Positions 25,864 through 33,436 of a stretch of 36,008 nucleotides of DNA are shown one piece after another. The stretch spans positions 1-36,008 of the IMG/VR virus record IMGVR_UViG_3300028925_011923; one strand, 5' to 3'. The notes under the pieces were generated by a model, which saw only the letters and a program-made list of their open reading frames with translations, had not been told where the DNA came from and did no database searches. Position numbers and translations under genes: made by a program. Source of the DNA: a virus. Positions within the stretch are counted from its first letter, which is position 1, and each line of letters starts with the position of its first letter.

Positions 25864-26889
25864 ATGGCGTATCCAACGGATGCTAGTTTAATAAATATTG
25901 GTCAAACTCAATTGGGAAAATCTGGCAATGTTAAACTTTCTGAGTTGAATACAACACACGCTGAGACTAGAGTTTATAGTACATATGGTTATAAACGTGT
26001 AAATAATAATGAAGAGGCTGATAATGATTGTCCGTCCGACTCCGACGCAACAAGTGATTCGGGTAGTATTGGAGCAGCTAATTCGTTAGCTAAATGGATA
26101 GGATATGCTCAGTGGGAAACCGGAGCTCACCCAGGCACTAGTGAATATCCCAATCAAGGACTCAATTTTAATCTTACCGCTAAAGACGCTGGTGCGTCCG
26201 CGACTGACGGGACCGCTGAATTTTCATGGAGCAAACCAGCTGGTTATGCGGGGTTTCCACAAGGATATGTTCAACAAGAACTTTGGGTAAGACCATGTAC
26301 TGGAAGTTCCTTTCCAACCGATTGTGAAGATGACAGCCCGTTTGTTGCTGCACCAGTGTCAAGACGATATGCATTAACAGACGGCACGACCGCGGCAGCT
26401 AATCTCTTAACTGAGAATACTTGGTATGTTGCAGGCGTTCGAATGGCATGGAATGATGAAAATGATAGTGGTGGTACTTATACTCAAACTGGAGCTGGGT
26501 ATCAAATTCATGGTACGCTTGCTTATGGTGGAACAGACTACGGTGACGAGCAGGCAATTGTTTTTCAATCAGATGATTTTATTCCATGTATCGACATTAA
26601 GGTAGGACTATCAGATACTACCTCAACTGTGGGCGCATGTGTTGCTTGTGGGAATTGGAACGTGTCAGGGAATAGAACTGATGTTAAAGTTAATCATACA
26701 GGCTTTGCCACCAGCAAGTACTTGCATGACAATTCGGGAACCTGTGTATCGGGAGATCGTTTATCGCATACTCAGAAATGGGCATCCGCCGACGGTGAAG
26801 TCGCATATACTCTTAGTAGTGGATTTGTTACTACGACCTCTTATAGTTGTCAGAACAACCCAGATGGGCACTCAGAATGTGAGGCGTAA
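25864..26889 (+). CDS. Cys-containing, adhesin-like protein after the fibre
   Basis: Not recognised. The 341-residue protein starts MAYPTDASLINIGQTQLGKSGN, a virion-type N-terminus. The rest is Gly/Thr/Asn/Asp-rich with aromatic residues spread through it, as in receptor-binding tips. It has nine cysteines, several close together (RPCTG...TDCEDD; GACVACGNW; GTCVSG; YSCQNN; SECEA), unusual for a protein folded in the reducing cytoplasm unless metal-bound. GGGGGAG at the end of the fibre gene serves as ribosome site, and the fibre ends in a double stop (TAATAG) four bases from this ATG, so both are co-translated. A fibre tip, adhesin or fibre-assembly partner is the most likely role (inference). 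Confidence 0.72.
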   Translation: MAYPTDASLINIGQTQLGKSGNVKLSELNTTHAETRVYSTYGYKRVNNNEEADNDCPSDSDATSDSGSIGAANSLAKWIGYAQWETGAHPGTSEYPNQGLNFNLTAKDAGASATDGTAEFSWSKPAGYAGFPQGYVQQELWVRPCTGSSFPTDCEDDSPFVAAPVSRRYALTDGTTAAANLLTENTWYVAGVRMAWNDENDSGGTYTQTGAGYQIHGTLAYGGTDYGDEQAIVFQSDDFIPCIDIKVGLSDTTSTVGACVACGNWNVSGNRTDVKVNHTGFATSKYLHDNSGTCVSGDRLSHTQKWASADGEVAYTLSSGFVTTTSYSCQNNPDGHSECEA

Positions 26890-26898
26890 AAACAAACA

Positions 26899-26910
26899 AG
26901 TTATATTATG
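26899..26910 (+). promoter_or_regulatory. AGTTATATTATG at a gene start
   Basis: AGTTATATTATG overlaps the start codon at 26908. It looks like the recurring motif, but a promoter here could only serve a leaderless or downstream message, so it is listed with low confidence. Confidence 0.15.
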
Positions 26911-27573
26911 AATTCATATCACGAAGATGTAGAAAAAACAATAATGGAGGAGACTTCATTAATTTTAGTATTGGTTATTGCAGAGGGTTGTTGGGAAAAC
27001 GATACTCAGATGGAGGTTTTATTGAAACCGCTCCTTGAAGAAAATCAAATACCAGTAAGAGTATTACGGATTTGTTTTAATGATCACGATATGCCTTGGC
27101 CACGACCACAGACAGAAACTTTATATTATTTTGCACCGAAACGGTTAGGTCCATTATTTTCTAGAAAGGGCCCTGAAGCAATAGATAGGTTTTTTGATGA
27201 TTTGGAAATTGCTAAAAAGATGATGTCTGGTGTAGGGTATGCTGAAGCAATTTTTAATGAAGAAGAATTACAACTAATTAATAAAACTGAACACATTTTA
27301 TTGGAAGAAGAAGATCATAAACATGATTATCCGTCCAGTATTAATATGATCAGAAATCTTGGAAAGGATTTGTGGAAGACGGCTAAATATGTTGGCAAGA
27401 GATTACCTGTATTGGTTTCTAAGGATGTTGTTGTTGAACGATATTCAATATGTGAGCTGTGTCCAAATTTAACTGAAGAGGGTAGATGTATTGAATGTGG
27501 GTGTTGGATGAAGAAGAAAGTTAATCTGGCCGCATCATCCTGCCCGATTGGTAAGTGGGATTCCACAATTTGA
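26908..27573 (+). CDS. Thioredoxin-like domain plus Cys-rich zinc-ribbon protein
   Basis: The N-terminal ~105 residues look like a thioredoxin-type fold: a hydrophobic strand (LILVLVIAEG), Cys28 at the usual active-site position but followed by Trp-Glu-Asn so no CxxC pair, a helix, a second strand (VRVLRICF), and PRPQTETLYYFAP placed like the cis-Pro strand. Residues ~105-180 are helical. The C-terminus is a compact metal site: Cys182-x2-Cys185, Cys194-x2-Cys197-x-Cys199, and Cys212 in SSCPIGKW, a CPxGKW ending I recall from small phage zinc-ribbon families (DUF6171-like). It might be a redox, chaperone or DNA/RNA-binding accessory factor. No ribosome site is seen; ATG 26944 is an alternative start. 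Confidence 0.72.
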   Translation: MNSYHEDVEKTIMEETSLILVLVIAEGCWENDTQMEVLLKPLLEENQIPVRVLRICFNDHDMPWPRPQTETLYYFAPKRLGPLFSRKGPEAIDRFFDDLEIAKKMMSGVGYAEAIFNEEELQLINKTEHILLEEEDHKHDYPSSINMIRNLGKDLWKTAKYVGKRLPVLVSKDVVVERYSICELCPNLTEEGRCIECGCWMKKKVNLAASSCPIGKWDSTI

Positions 27574-27578
27574 GTGAT

Positions 27579-27588
27579 ATTTATATTG
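27579..27588 (+). promoter_or_regulatory. Candidate phage promoter motif (ATTTATATTG)
   Basis: ATTTATATTG lies in the 33-nt gap after the zinc-ribbon gene, 18 nt before ATG 27607. It is a weaker match to the recurring motif and the following ATG lacks a ribosome site. Confidence 0.25.
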
Positions 27589-27606
27589 AACCCTAACTAT
27601 ACTAAT

Positions 27607-30288
27607 ATGAGAAAAATAGCAATTTACGCAGGTCGATTCCAACCCTTTCACAAAGGACACGATTCTGCATACAAACAGTTGGTTGATAAGTTTGGAGAGG
27701 AAAACGTATATGTTGCCACCTCCGAACCCAAAGAAACTTCTGAAAGAGATCCATTTAAGTTTGGTGAGAAGAAGCAGATTATGACCGCTATGTTCAATAT
27801 TCCATCAGAACGGGTGGTTCAGGTCAAGAATCCTTACAAACCAGTAGAAGTTCTTTCCAAATTTGATTCAAAAAAGACTGCTTTCATAACAGCGGTCGGT
27901 GAAAAGGACGGAGATAGACTATCTCATGGTAAATATTTCAAGAAATATGACGCTGATGATGAGTTATCCCCATACCAAGATCGTGGATACTTTGTAACGG
28001 TACCTAATTTCCAAGTAGATGATACTGTAATGTCTGCCACGAAGATTAGAGATAACTTGGGGAACCCTGCTATCTCTACTGAAGACAAAATTGACTTTTT
28101 CAAGAAATTATACGGAGACTTTGATCCAAAACTCTTCCGAATGATGAGAGATACCATTGAAAAACGTTCTGCGGAGTCTGCAAAGTCGGATACGCCGAAG
28201 AAAGCGAAGCGTGATTCTTCAATTCTTAAGAGAAGGGTTACAAATCCCCAAACCAGAAGGGACATTTTGGTCAAAACCGCTCTACAATACGATAAAAACC
28301 ACCCAGTTTATAAACTTGCAAAGAAACTCTTCGAGCGGGGACCAATGAAAGAGGTGTTTACATCAGTAATGATAGAAAATGCTTTGATTGATCAATATAA
28401 TTCGTTAGTTGATAATTTCATTGGTAAAAAAGGAAGTGATTATAAGATTGAACTGGGAGATTCACAAACAACCATTGAAAATAAGTGTAAAGAAGCATAT
28501 AAACAGGGTGTATTTTATTATCCATTGGCTCATGCTCTTGGTGTGGTTATGGAGGACAAAGACACCCCAGAAGTAGAAGAGGCCGAGACCCTTGAGGAGA
28601 AAGAAACCTCAACAGCACGCGTGAGAAAGTATTACAAGAGACATCCAGAGAGAGTTAGACGGTATTTAAAGAAAACTCAAGATGACCGTGTGATTAGAAA
28701 TCGTGATCGACAGAGGGCAATCCGTAAACATGGTAAAGCAAAGATGAAAAACCACGATGTTCATCATCCAAAGGGTGTGAATGGTGGTAAGTGGGTTCTT
28801 GCTAAGAAGGATCATGGTAGAGATAAGAAGAAAACGAATGAAATCTTTATTATGGAAGGTGGCGCTGCTGGTCATATGATGCATCCATATGAAGATGTGG
28901 ATTTGACGTTTGATGACTATAAAGAGATTATTGATCAAGGTCTTTTAGGTTCGATGGGCGACGAAAAGCCTGTTACAGAGAAACTAGATGGACAGAATAT
29001 AGCATTTTCCGTTGTTGATAGTGAGATTAGATTCGCTAGAAATAAGGGACATGTGAAAAATGGCGGTGATAGGGCCTTGACAGTTAAGGGAATGATGGAT
29101 AAATTTAAGGATAGAGGTAATATTGAACGTGCATTTGTAGGAGCGGCCAGAGATCTTGAAACAGCTATTAAAGTTTTGCCAGACAAACAAGTTAAAGAAA
29201 TGTTTGGTAATGGAAGTAAATTTATGTCCGTAGAAATCATTTTACCAGATTCTACAAATGTTATTCCTTATGACAAAAACGTTCTTATTTTCCACGGTAC
29301 TATTGAATATGATAGAGATGGAAAGCCAGTATCTTCAAGTCAGGATGATGCAAAAAAGTTTAGTGATCAAATTTTGAAAGTTGGTCAACACAAACAAAAA
29401 ATCTTTGGGCTTCAAGGACCAAAGGTAATTACGTTTAATAACAAAGATATTAAAAAGATGGAAAAGAAGACTAAGAAATTCCATAGAGAAATTGATAGAC
29501 TTAGAGATGAGTTTGGTTTAAAAGATGGTGATCTGGTTCGGGACTATTATGCTAAATGGTGGGAACGTGAAATCAAAAAGGAGTTGGAACAAAAAGGACT
29601 GACAGCAGATGACGATGTAGTAGAAGGATTGATTAATCGTTTTGCTTTTGATGACAAGACAGTACAATTAAAAGATATTGAAGATCGCGAAATTAGAAAA
29701 TGGGTATCTGAATATCAAAAAACTAGATTGCGTGACGTTAAGAAGGTTGCACAAAATCCATTTGAGATGGTGTTCTTGAAGGTTGGTGCTACTTCTTTGG
29801 AAAGAATCTCAGATTTCTTAGCATCAAACAACCCAGGCGCGATTGATCAGATTAAGAAGGAATTAGAGACAGCAATGAAATCTGTGAAAGCAGAAGATGT
29901 TAGTGATCAAGCAGAAAAATTAAGAAAGGAATTTGACAGATTACAACAGGTTGGAATAGATAAGTTGGTTCCATCGGAAGGAATTGTGTTCATATATAAA
30001 GGACAACCTTATAAGTTTACAGGAACATTTGCTCCGTTGAATCAAATTCTTGGTACATTTAAATTTGGCGGCGCCACGCCAAGTGGAGAACCAACCGTAG
30101 CACCTGGCGCACCTGCTGGTGAACCGGACCCAGAAAGGGATAAGGATTTCGTAAAGAAATATTATGGTGATCGGGTTAGAAACCCATCAACCGGCAAAGA
30201 TATTACAGTTCAGTCAGCATTAACATATGACAAGACGCATCCAGCGTATAGAGTAGCAATTAGATATTTATCAAGTAAAATGGGATAG
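27607..30288 (+). CDS. NMNAT-like cytidylyltransferase fused to a KxDG ligase-like nucleotidyltransferase
   Basis: 893 residues from ATG 27607; a GTG at 27574 would add 11 unconserved codons. Residues 1-~190 are an HxGH nucleotidyltransferase (GRFQPFHKGH with His15 and His18; MSATKIR at 142-148), as in NMN adenylyltransferases. The C-terminal part reads like a covalent nucleotidyltransferase (ligase/capping superfamily; DUF6267-like): motif I Lys459-Leu-Asp-Gly, a motif-III-like strand with Glu543 (FMSVEIILP), motif IV Glu791 in SEGIVF and motif V Lys803 in YKFTG. A basic segment with HH and DHG (NHDVHHPKGVNGGKW) between them is HNH-like. A ~35-residue repeat (RVxNPxT...ALxYDKxHPxY) occurs at 210-245 and 856-893. 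It could act in RNA repair, NAD metabolism or RNA end modification; which one is unknown. Confidence 0.82.
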   Translation: MRKIAIYAGRFQPFHKGHDSAYKQLVDKFGEENVYVATSEPKETSERDPFKFGEKKQIMTAMFNIPSERVVQVKNPYKPVEVLSKFDSKKTAFITAVGEKDGDRLSHGKYFKKYDADDELSPYQDRGYFVTVPNFQVDDTVMSATKIRDNLGNPAISTEDKIDFFKKLYGDFDPKLFRMMRDTIEKRSAESAKSDTPKKAKRDSSILKRRVTNPQTRRDILVKTALQYDKNHPVYKLAKKLFERGPMKEVFTSVMIENALIDQYNSLVDNFIGKKGSDYKIELGDSQTTIENKCKEAYKQGVFYYPLAHALGVVMEDKDTPEVEEAETLEEKETSTARVRKYYKRHPERVRRYLKKTQDDRVIRNRDRQRAIRKHGKAKMKNHDVHHPKGVNGGKWVLAKKDHGRDKKKTNEIFIMEGGAAGHMMHPYEDVDLTFDDYKEIIDQGLLGSMGDEKPVTEKLDGQNIAFSVVDSEIRFARNKGHVKNGGDRALTVKGMMDKFKDRGNIERAFVGAARDLETAIKVLPDKQVKEMFGNGSKFMSVEIILPDSTNVIPYDKNVLIFHGTIEYDRDGKPVSSSQDDAKKFSDQILKVGQHKQKIFGLQGPKVITFNNKDIKKMEKKTKKFHREIDRLRDEFGLKDGDLVRDYYAKWWEREIKKELEQKGLTADDDVVEGLINRFAFDDKTVQLKDIEDREIRKWVSEYQKTRLRDVKKVAQNPFEMVFLKVGATSLERISDFLASNNPGAIDQIKKELETAMKSVKAEDVSDQAEKLRKEFDRLQQVGIDKLVPSEGIVFIYKGQPYKFTGTFAPLNQILGTFKFGGATPSGEPTVAPGAPAGEPDPERDKDFVKKYYGDRVRNPSTGKDITVQSALTYDKTHPAYRVAIRYLSSKMG

Positions 30289-30292
30289 GGTT

Positions 30293-30910
30293 ATGAAGAA
30301 AAAAGAATTTGCAAACGTTCAGAAACAAATTAGGACTCAAATGAACAAGTATGCTGATAAGATTATTGTTGGTCAGTATACAGGTGAGAAAGAACCTAAA
30401 CGAAACGAGGGAGAGTTTTGGAATGACCGTGATGGAAAGCAATGGACGGTTAAGGGGGGAATAAAACAATCTATAAGTCCTCTTCAAGACGCAAAAACGC
30501 CGTGGTGGTGTCCTGACTGTGGAAAGAGTATGACTAAGCTAGATGTCAATACTTTCAGAGCTACTAGTCAATGTTATGATTGTGTGGCTAAAGCAGAGAG
30601 TAAATTGAAGATGGGTGGTCTTTGGGATGAACACAAGGAAAAGAAAATTTTAGAAAATCAAATTGATTGGTTGAAGGATAGAATTGTGGAATTAACTCAC
30701 TATCACGATACTCTTTCAAATCCAGAAATTCATCATTTCGATGACGATACCGGGGTTATTTTGAAGATAGATAAATATTCAATGCCTCTTGATACGGTTA
30801 AGAAGGATCTTAGGGATGAGGTAGTCGGTATGAATAAATCATTGAAAGAAAAAGAAAAAGAATACGAAGAGAAACATGGAGAGCAAGATGCCGCTGTTGC
30901 ACTTACTTAA
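30293..30910 (+). CDS. Zinc-ribbon protein with coiled-coil C-terminus
   Basis: Not recognised as a family. Residues 73-97 form a four-Cys zinc ribbon (Cys73-x2-Cys76, Cys94-x2-Cys97; WWCPDCGKSM ... QCYDC). The N-terminus is basic, with a segment EGEFWNDRDGKQWTVKGGIKQ. From ~115 the protein is helical and charged (ILENQIDWLKDRIVELTHYHD; NKSLKEKEKEYEEKHGEQD), probably coiled coil. A zinc ribbon plus coiled coil before the terminase could belong to DNA packaging or late transcription, but no small-terminase signature is visible. The 3' end overlaps the next gene by 23 nt. Confidence 0.75.
   Translation: MKKKEFANVQKQIRTQMNKYADKIIVGQYTGEKEPKRNEGEFWNDRDGKQWTVKGGIKQSISPLQDAKTPWWCPDCGKSMTKLDVNTFRATSQCYDCVAKAESKLKMGGLWDEHKEKKILENQIDWLKDRIVELTHYHDTLSNPEIHHFDDDTGVILKIDKYSMPLDTVKKDLRDEVVGMNKSLKEKEKEYEEKHGEQDAAVALT
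30878..30881 (+). promoter_or_regulatory. Ribosome binding site that favours the start at 30888
   Basis: GGAG lies six bases before ATG 30888, inside the end of the zinc-ribbon gene. ATG 30876 is in frame but lacks an equally good site. Confidence 0.5.
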
Positions 30911-31544
30911 AACTAATGTAAAGCTTGTTGTAGCTGTTTTAATAACCGCTTCTGTTGCTGGATATATAACATCTTGGACAAAACAGTCTCAGCTGGATCA
31001 ATATATCGAAGAATATGAACAGTTTGAAGAAGATGCTGCGGTTGTTAGGGAGTTTGCAGACAGCCTTCAAGAGCAATTGGTCGAAAATGTCCTTGAAGTT
31101 CAACAATTGCAAGATAGTATGATAGTAATTGTTTCCAATCTAAATACCAGTAAAGTCAGAATTGCGGAGTTAGATAGAGAAAGACAAGAATTAAAGGCTC
31201 AAGTAACAGATAGTATTTTAGAAGAAACACCACAAGAAGTTAGAGAGTATGTTGTGGTGATTGAACAAGAAAATGAAGAATTAAAGGTTGCTCTTAGTGC
31301 TGCTGACCAGTTACGACAGAATTTAGTGAATCAAGTTACACTATTAACAATGTCTTTTGATACTCAAACACTGAGGGCAGATTCTTTATATACCATAGTT
31401 CTTAATATTCCTGAGCCACCGGGCAATCCAAATAAAGTTTTTGGATTTATACCAAAACCATCACGAATGCAATCTTTTTTCATTGGGGCTGCGGTAGCAA
31501 CTGTAGCGGCTTGGAAAATTTCTGAAAGCTTACACATACACTAA
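30888..31544 (+). CDS. Two-TM membrane coiled-coil protein upstream of the terminase
   Basis: 218 residues from ATG 30888 (222 from ATG 30876). A transmembrane segment lies at ~11-30 (VKLVVAVLITASVAGYITSW), preceded by a basic N-terminus, which suggests cytoplasmic N-in topology. Residues ~32-160 are a long heptad-like coiled coil rich in Glu, Gln and Leu. A second hydrophobic stretch lies at ~196-209 (SFFIGAAVATVAAW), so both ends may be cytoplasmic with the coil in the periplasm. The coil and N-terminal anchor recall i-spanins, but those normally have one membrane segment and an o-spanin partner, and none is seen here. A membrane-fusion, superinfection-exclusion or lysis-related role is possible. 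The gene overlaps its upstream neighbour by 23 nt. Confidence 0.72.
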   Translation: MPLLHLLKTNVKLVVAVLITASVAGYITSWTKQSQLDQYIEEYEQFEEDAAVVREFADSLQEQLVENVLEVQQLQDSMIVIVSNLNTSKVRIAELDRERQELKAQVTDSILEETPQEVREYVVVIEQENEELKVALSAADQLRQNLVNQVTLLTMSFDTQTLRADSLYTIVLNIPEPPGNPNKVFGFIPKPSRMQSFFIGAAVATVAAWKISESLHIH

Positions 31545-31549
31545 GAAAT

Positions 31550-33133
31550 ATGACTGAAAATCTAAAAGATATTATTAAAAAAGAATATCTAAAATGTGCA
31601 TTGGATTGTGAATATTTCTTAAGAAAGTATTCTTATATTCAAGTACCCAATAAGGGCCGCCAACTTTTTGAATTATACGATTACCAAGCAGAGGCTCTTC
31701 ACGCATTCCAAGACCATAGATATAATATTCTTTTAAAGGGTAGACAAATCGGTATTTCTACTCTAGTAGCTGGATATGCTTTATGGAGAATGTTATTTAA
31801 ACGAGATGAACAAATTTTGGTCATTGCTATTAAACAGGATGTTGCAAAAAATCTTGTAACTAAAGTTAAATTTATGCACCAATTACTTCCTGTTTGGTTA
31901 CGGGGAGATCTTGTAGAGGATAATAAACTTACTCTTAGATTTGGTAATGGTTCAACAATTAAAGCAACTGCAACTCGCGAGTCGGCTGGTCGTTCCGAAG
32001 CTCTTTCTTTGTTAATATTTGATGAAGCTGCTTTTATCGACGGCGCGGATGAAATATGGACATCTTCTCAGGCAACTCTATCTACCACAGGGGGTTCGGC
32101 TGTATTAGTTTCAACTGCTAATGGTGTTGGTAATTTCTTTCATAAAACGTGGACAGACTCAGAAGCAGGAGAAAATGATTTTCATAGAACCTTGTATGAT
32201 TGGAGAGTACATCCCGAAAGAGATGAAGAGTGGGCTGAAGAACAACTTCGTCAAATGGGAGAACTTAGATTTGCTCAAGAACATGGAGCTTCGTTTATTT
32301 TCTCAGGAAATACTGTCATATCTGCAGAAATATTAGAATTTTATAAACAAACTTTTGTTCAAGAACCAGTGGAAGTCCGCGGATTTGATAATAATTTATG
32401 GGTATGGCAACAACCGGACTATGCAAAATCATACATTGTTTCAGCCGATGTAGCGCGAGGGGATGGGGAAGATTATTCTACATTTCATGTAATTGATGTA
32501 GATGCTTCTGAACAGGTTGCAGAATATAAGGGTAAAATATCTCCAAAAGATTTTGGAAATCTTTTAGTCGCAGCTGCAACTGAATATAATGACGCAATAA
32601 TTATTCCCGATAATTCAAATATTGGTTGGTCAACCATTCAACAAATTATTGATCGTGATTATCGTAATCTCTTTTATATGAGCAACGATTTACAGTACAT
32701 AGATACTATGCATCAAATGACGAATAAGCATTATTCGGAAGAAAAGAAAATGGTTCCCGGCTTTACAATTTCTCAAAAAACAAGACCTCTGTTGATAGCT
32801 AAATTAGAATCATATATGAGAGAACAGTCAATTATAATTCGTTCATCTAGAACGATGGCAGAATTAGATACATTTGTGTGGAAAAATGGAAAAGCAGAAG
32901 CTTTAGGTGGATATAATGATGATCTAACTTTGGCGTTAGCAATTGGGCTGTGGGTAAGAGATACCGCTTTACGTTTAAGATTAGAAGGAATAGAATTAAA
33001 TAAACAAATGTTAAATAATATTTCTGGCAAACATACTAAGGCTTTATTTACTTCTGATTCACAAAAGGAAAAGGATGCCTGGGAAATTGATGTCGGTCAA
33101 GAAAAGGAAGATATAAGATGGTTACTGGGTTAA
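31550..33133 (+). CDS. 17: Terminase large subunit (gp17)
   Basis: The ATPase half has the Q-motif-like region (YDYQAEALHAF), a Walker A at 64-71 (GRQIGIST) with Ile69 where T4 has Lys, Walker B Asp158-Glu159 (LLIFDEAAF) and a coupling-type STANG motif. The nuclease half has Asp300 (SADVARGDGEDYS), Asp354 (IIPDNSN) where T4 has Glu, and Asp457-Asp458 (GGYNDDLTLAL), together forming the RNase-H-like metal site. At 527 residues it is shorter than T4 gp17 (610). It cuts concatemers and pumps DNA through the portal. A short, weak ribosome site precedes the ATG; the membrane protein ends five bases upstream. No small terminase gene is recognised nearby. Confidence 0.93.
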   Translation: MTENLKDIIKKEYLKCALDCEYFLRKYSYIQVPNKGRQLFELYDYQAEALHAFQDHRYNILLKGRQIGISTLVAGYALWRMLFKRDEQILVIAIKQDVAKNLVTKVKFMHQLLPVWLRGDLVEDNKLTLRFGNGSTIKATATRESAGRSEALSLLIFDEAAFIDGADEIWTSSQATLSTTGGSAVLVSTANGVGNFFHKTWTDSEAGENDFHRTLYDWRVHPERDEEWAEEQLRQMGELRFAQEHGASFIFSGNTVISAEILEFYKQTFVQEPVEVRGFDNNLWVWQQPDYAKSYIVSADVARGDGEDYSTFHVIDVDASEQVAEYKGKISPKDFGNLLVAAATEYNDAIIIPDNSNIGWSTIQQIIDRDYRNLFYMSNDLQYIDTMHQMTNKHYSEEKKMVPGFTISQKTRPLLIAKLESYMREQSIIIRSSRTMAELDTFVWKNGKAEALGGYNDDLTLALAIGLWVRDTALRLRLEGIELNKQMLNNISGKHTKALFTSDSQKEKDAWEIDVGQEKEDIRWLLG

Positions 33134-33140
33134 GAATACT

Positions 33141-33153
33141 ACTTATACTATAG
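33141..33153 (+). promoter_or_regulatory. Candidate phage promoter motif (ACTTATACTATAG)
   Basis: ACTTATACTATAG lies in the 57-nt gap between the terminase and the small head-region gene, 37 nt before ATG 33191. It is closely similar to the motif at 35780 before the post-portal gene. Confidence 0.38.
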
Positions 33154-33190
33154 AAAGACTTTTACATACAAAACGTATAATGGTATAGAT

Positions 33191-33430
33191 ATGGATAAGG
33201 AAACTTTAATTTCAATTATTCGCGAAGAGATTCATAATGTTCTTCAAGAAAGATCAATGACCGATGCAGAAATAGAAGACAGAGAGCAAATCGTTTTAAA
33301 TTTGAAAAAGAAAGCAAAAGATCTTAAGAAGAGATATGGAGACGATTGGAAAACTGTTATGTATAAGATAGCAACATCAACTGCAATGGGCACATCCAAA
33401 GATTCGGATACTTCAGATGCAAGAGGTTAA
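33191..33430 (+). CDS. Small 79-aa head-region protein
   Basis: The N-terminus is an amphipathic helix (LISIIREEIHNVLQER), followed by a charged helix and a KKRYGDDWKTVMYKIATSTAM ending. I recall this YGxDxxxVMYxxA-type ending from small or prohead-associated proteins of marine T4-like phages, where its role is not established. The position between terminase and portal fits a prohead core or assembly protein. A candidate promoter lies upstream, but no good ribosome site precedes the ATG. The low-complexity Ser/Thr/Asp C-terminus is probably flexible. Confidence 0.7.
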   Translation: MDKETLISIIREEIHNVLQERSMTDAEIEDREQIVLNLKKKAKDLKKRYGDDWKTVMYKIATSTAMGTSKDSDTSDARG

Positions 33431-33436
33431 ATAAAA

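Noticed and set aside
30876-30887. Start at ATG 30876 for the membrane protein
   Set aside because: ATG 30888 has GGAG six bases upstream and puts a basic N-terminus just before the membrane segment; 30876 remains possible.
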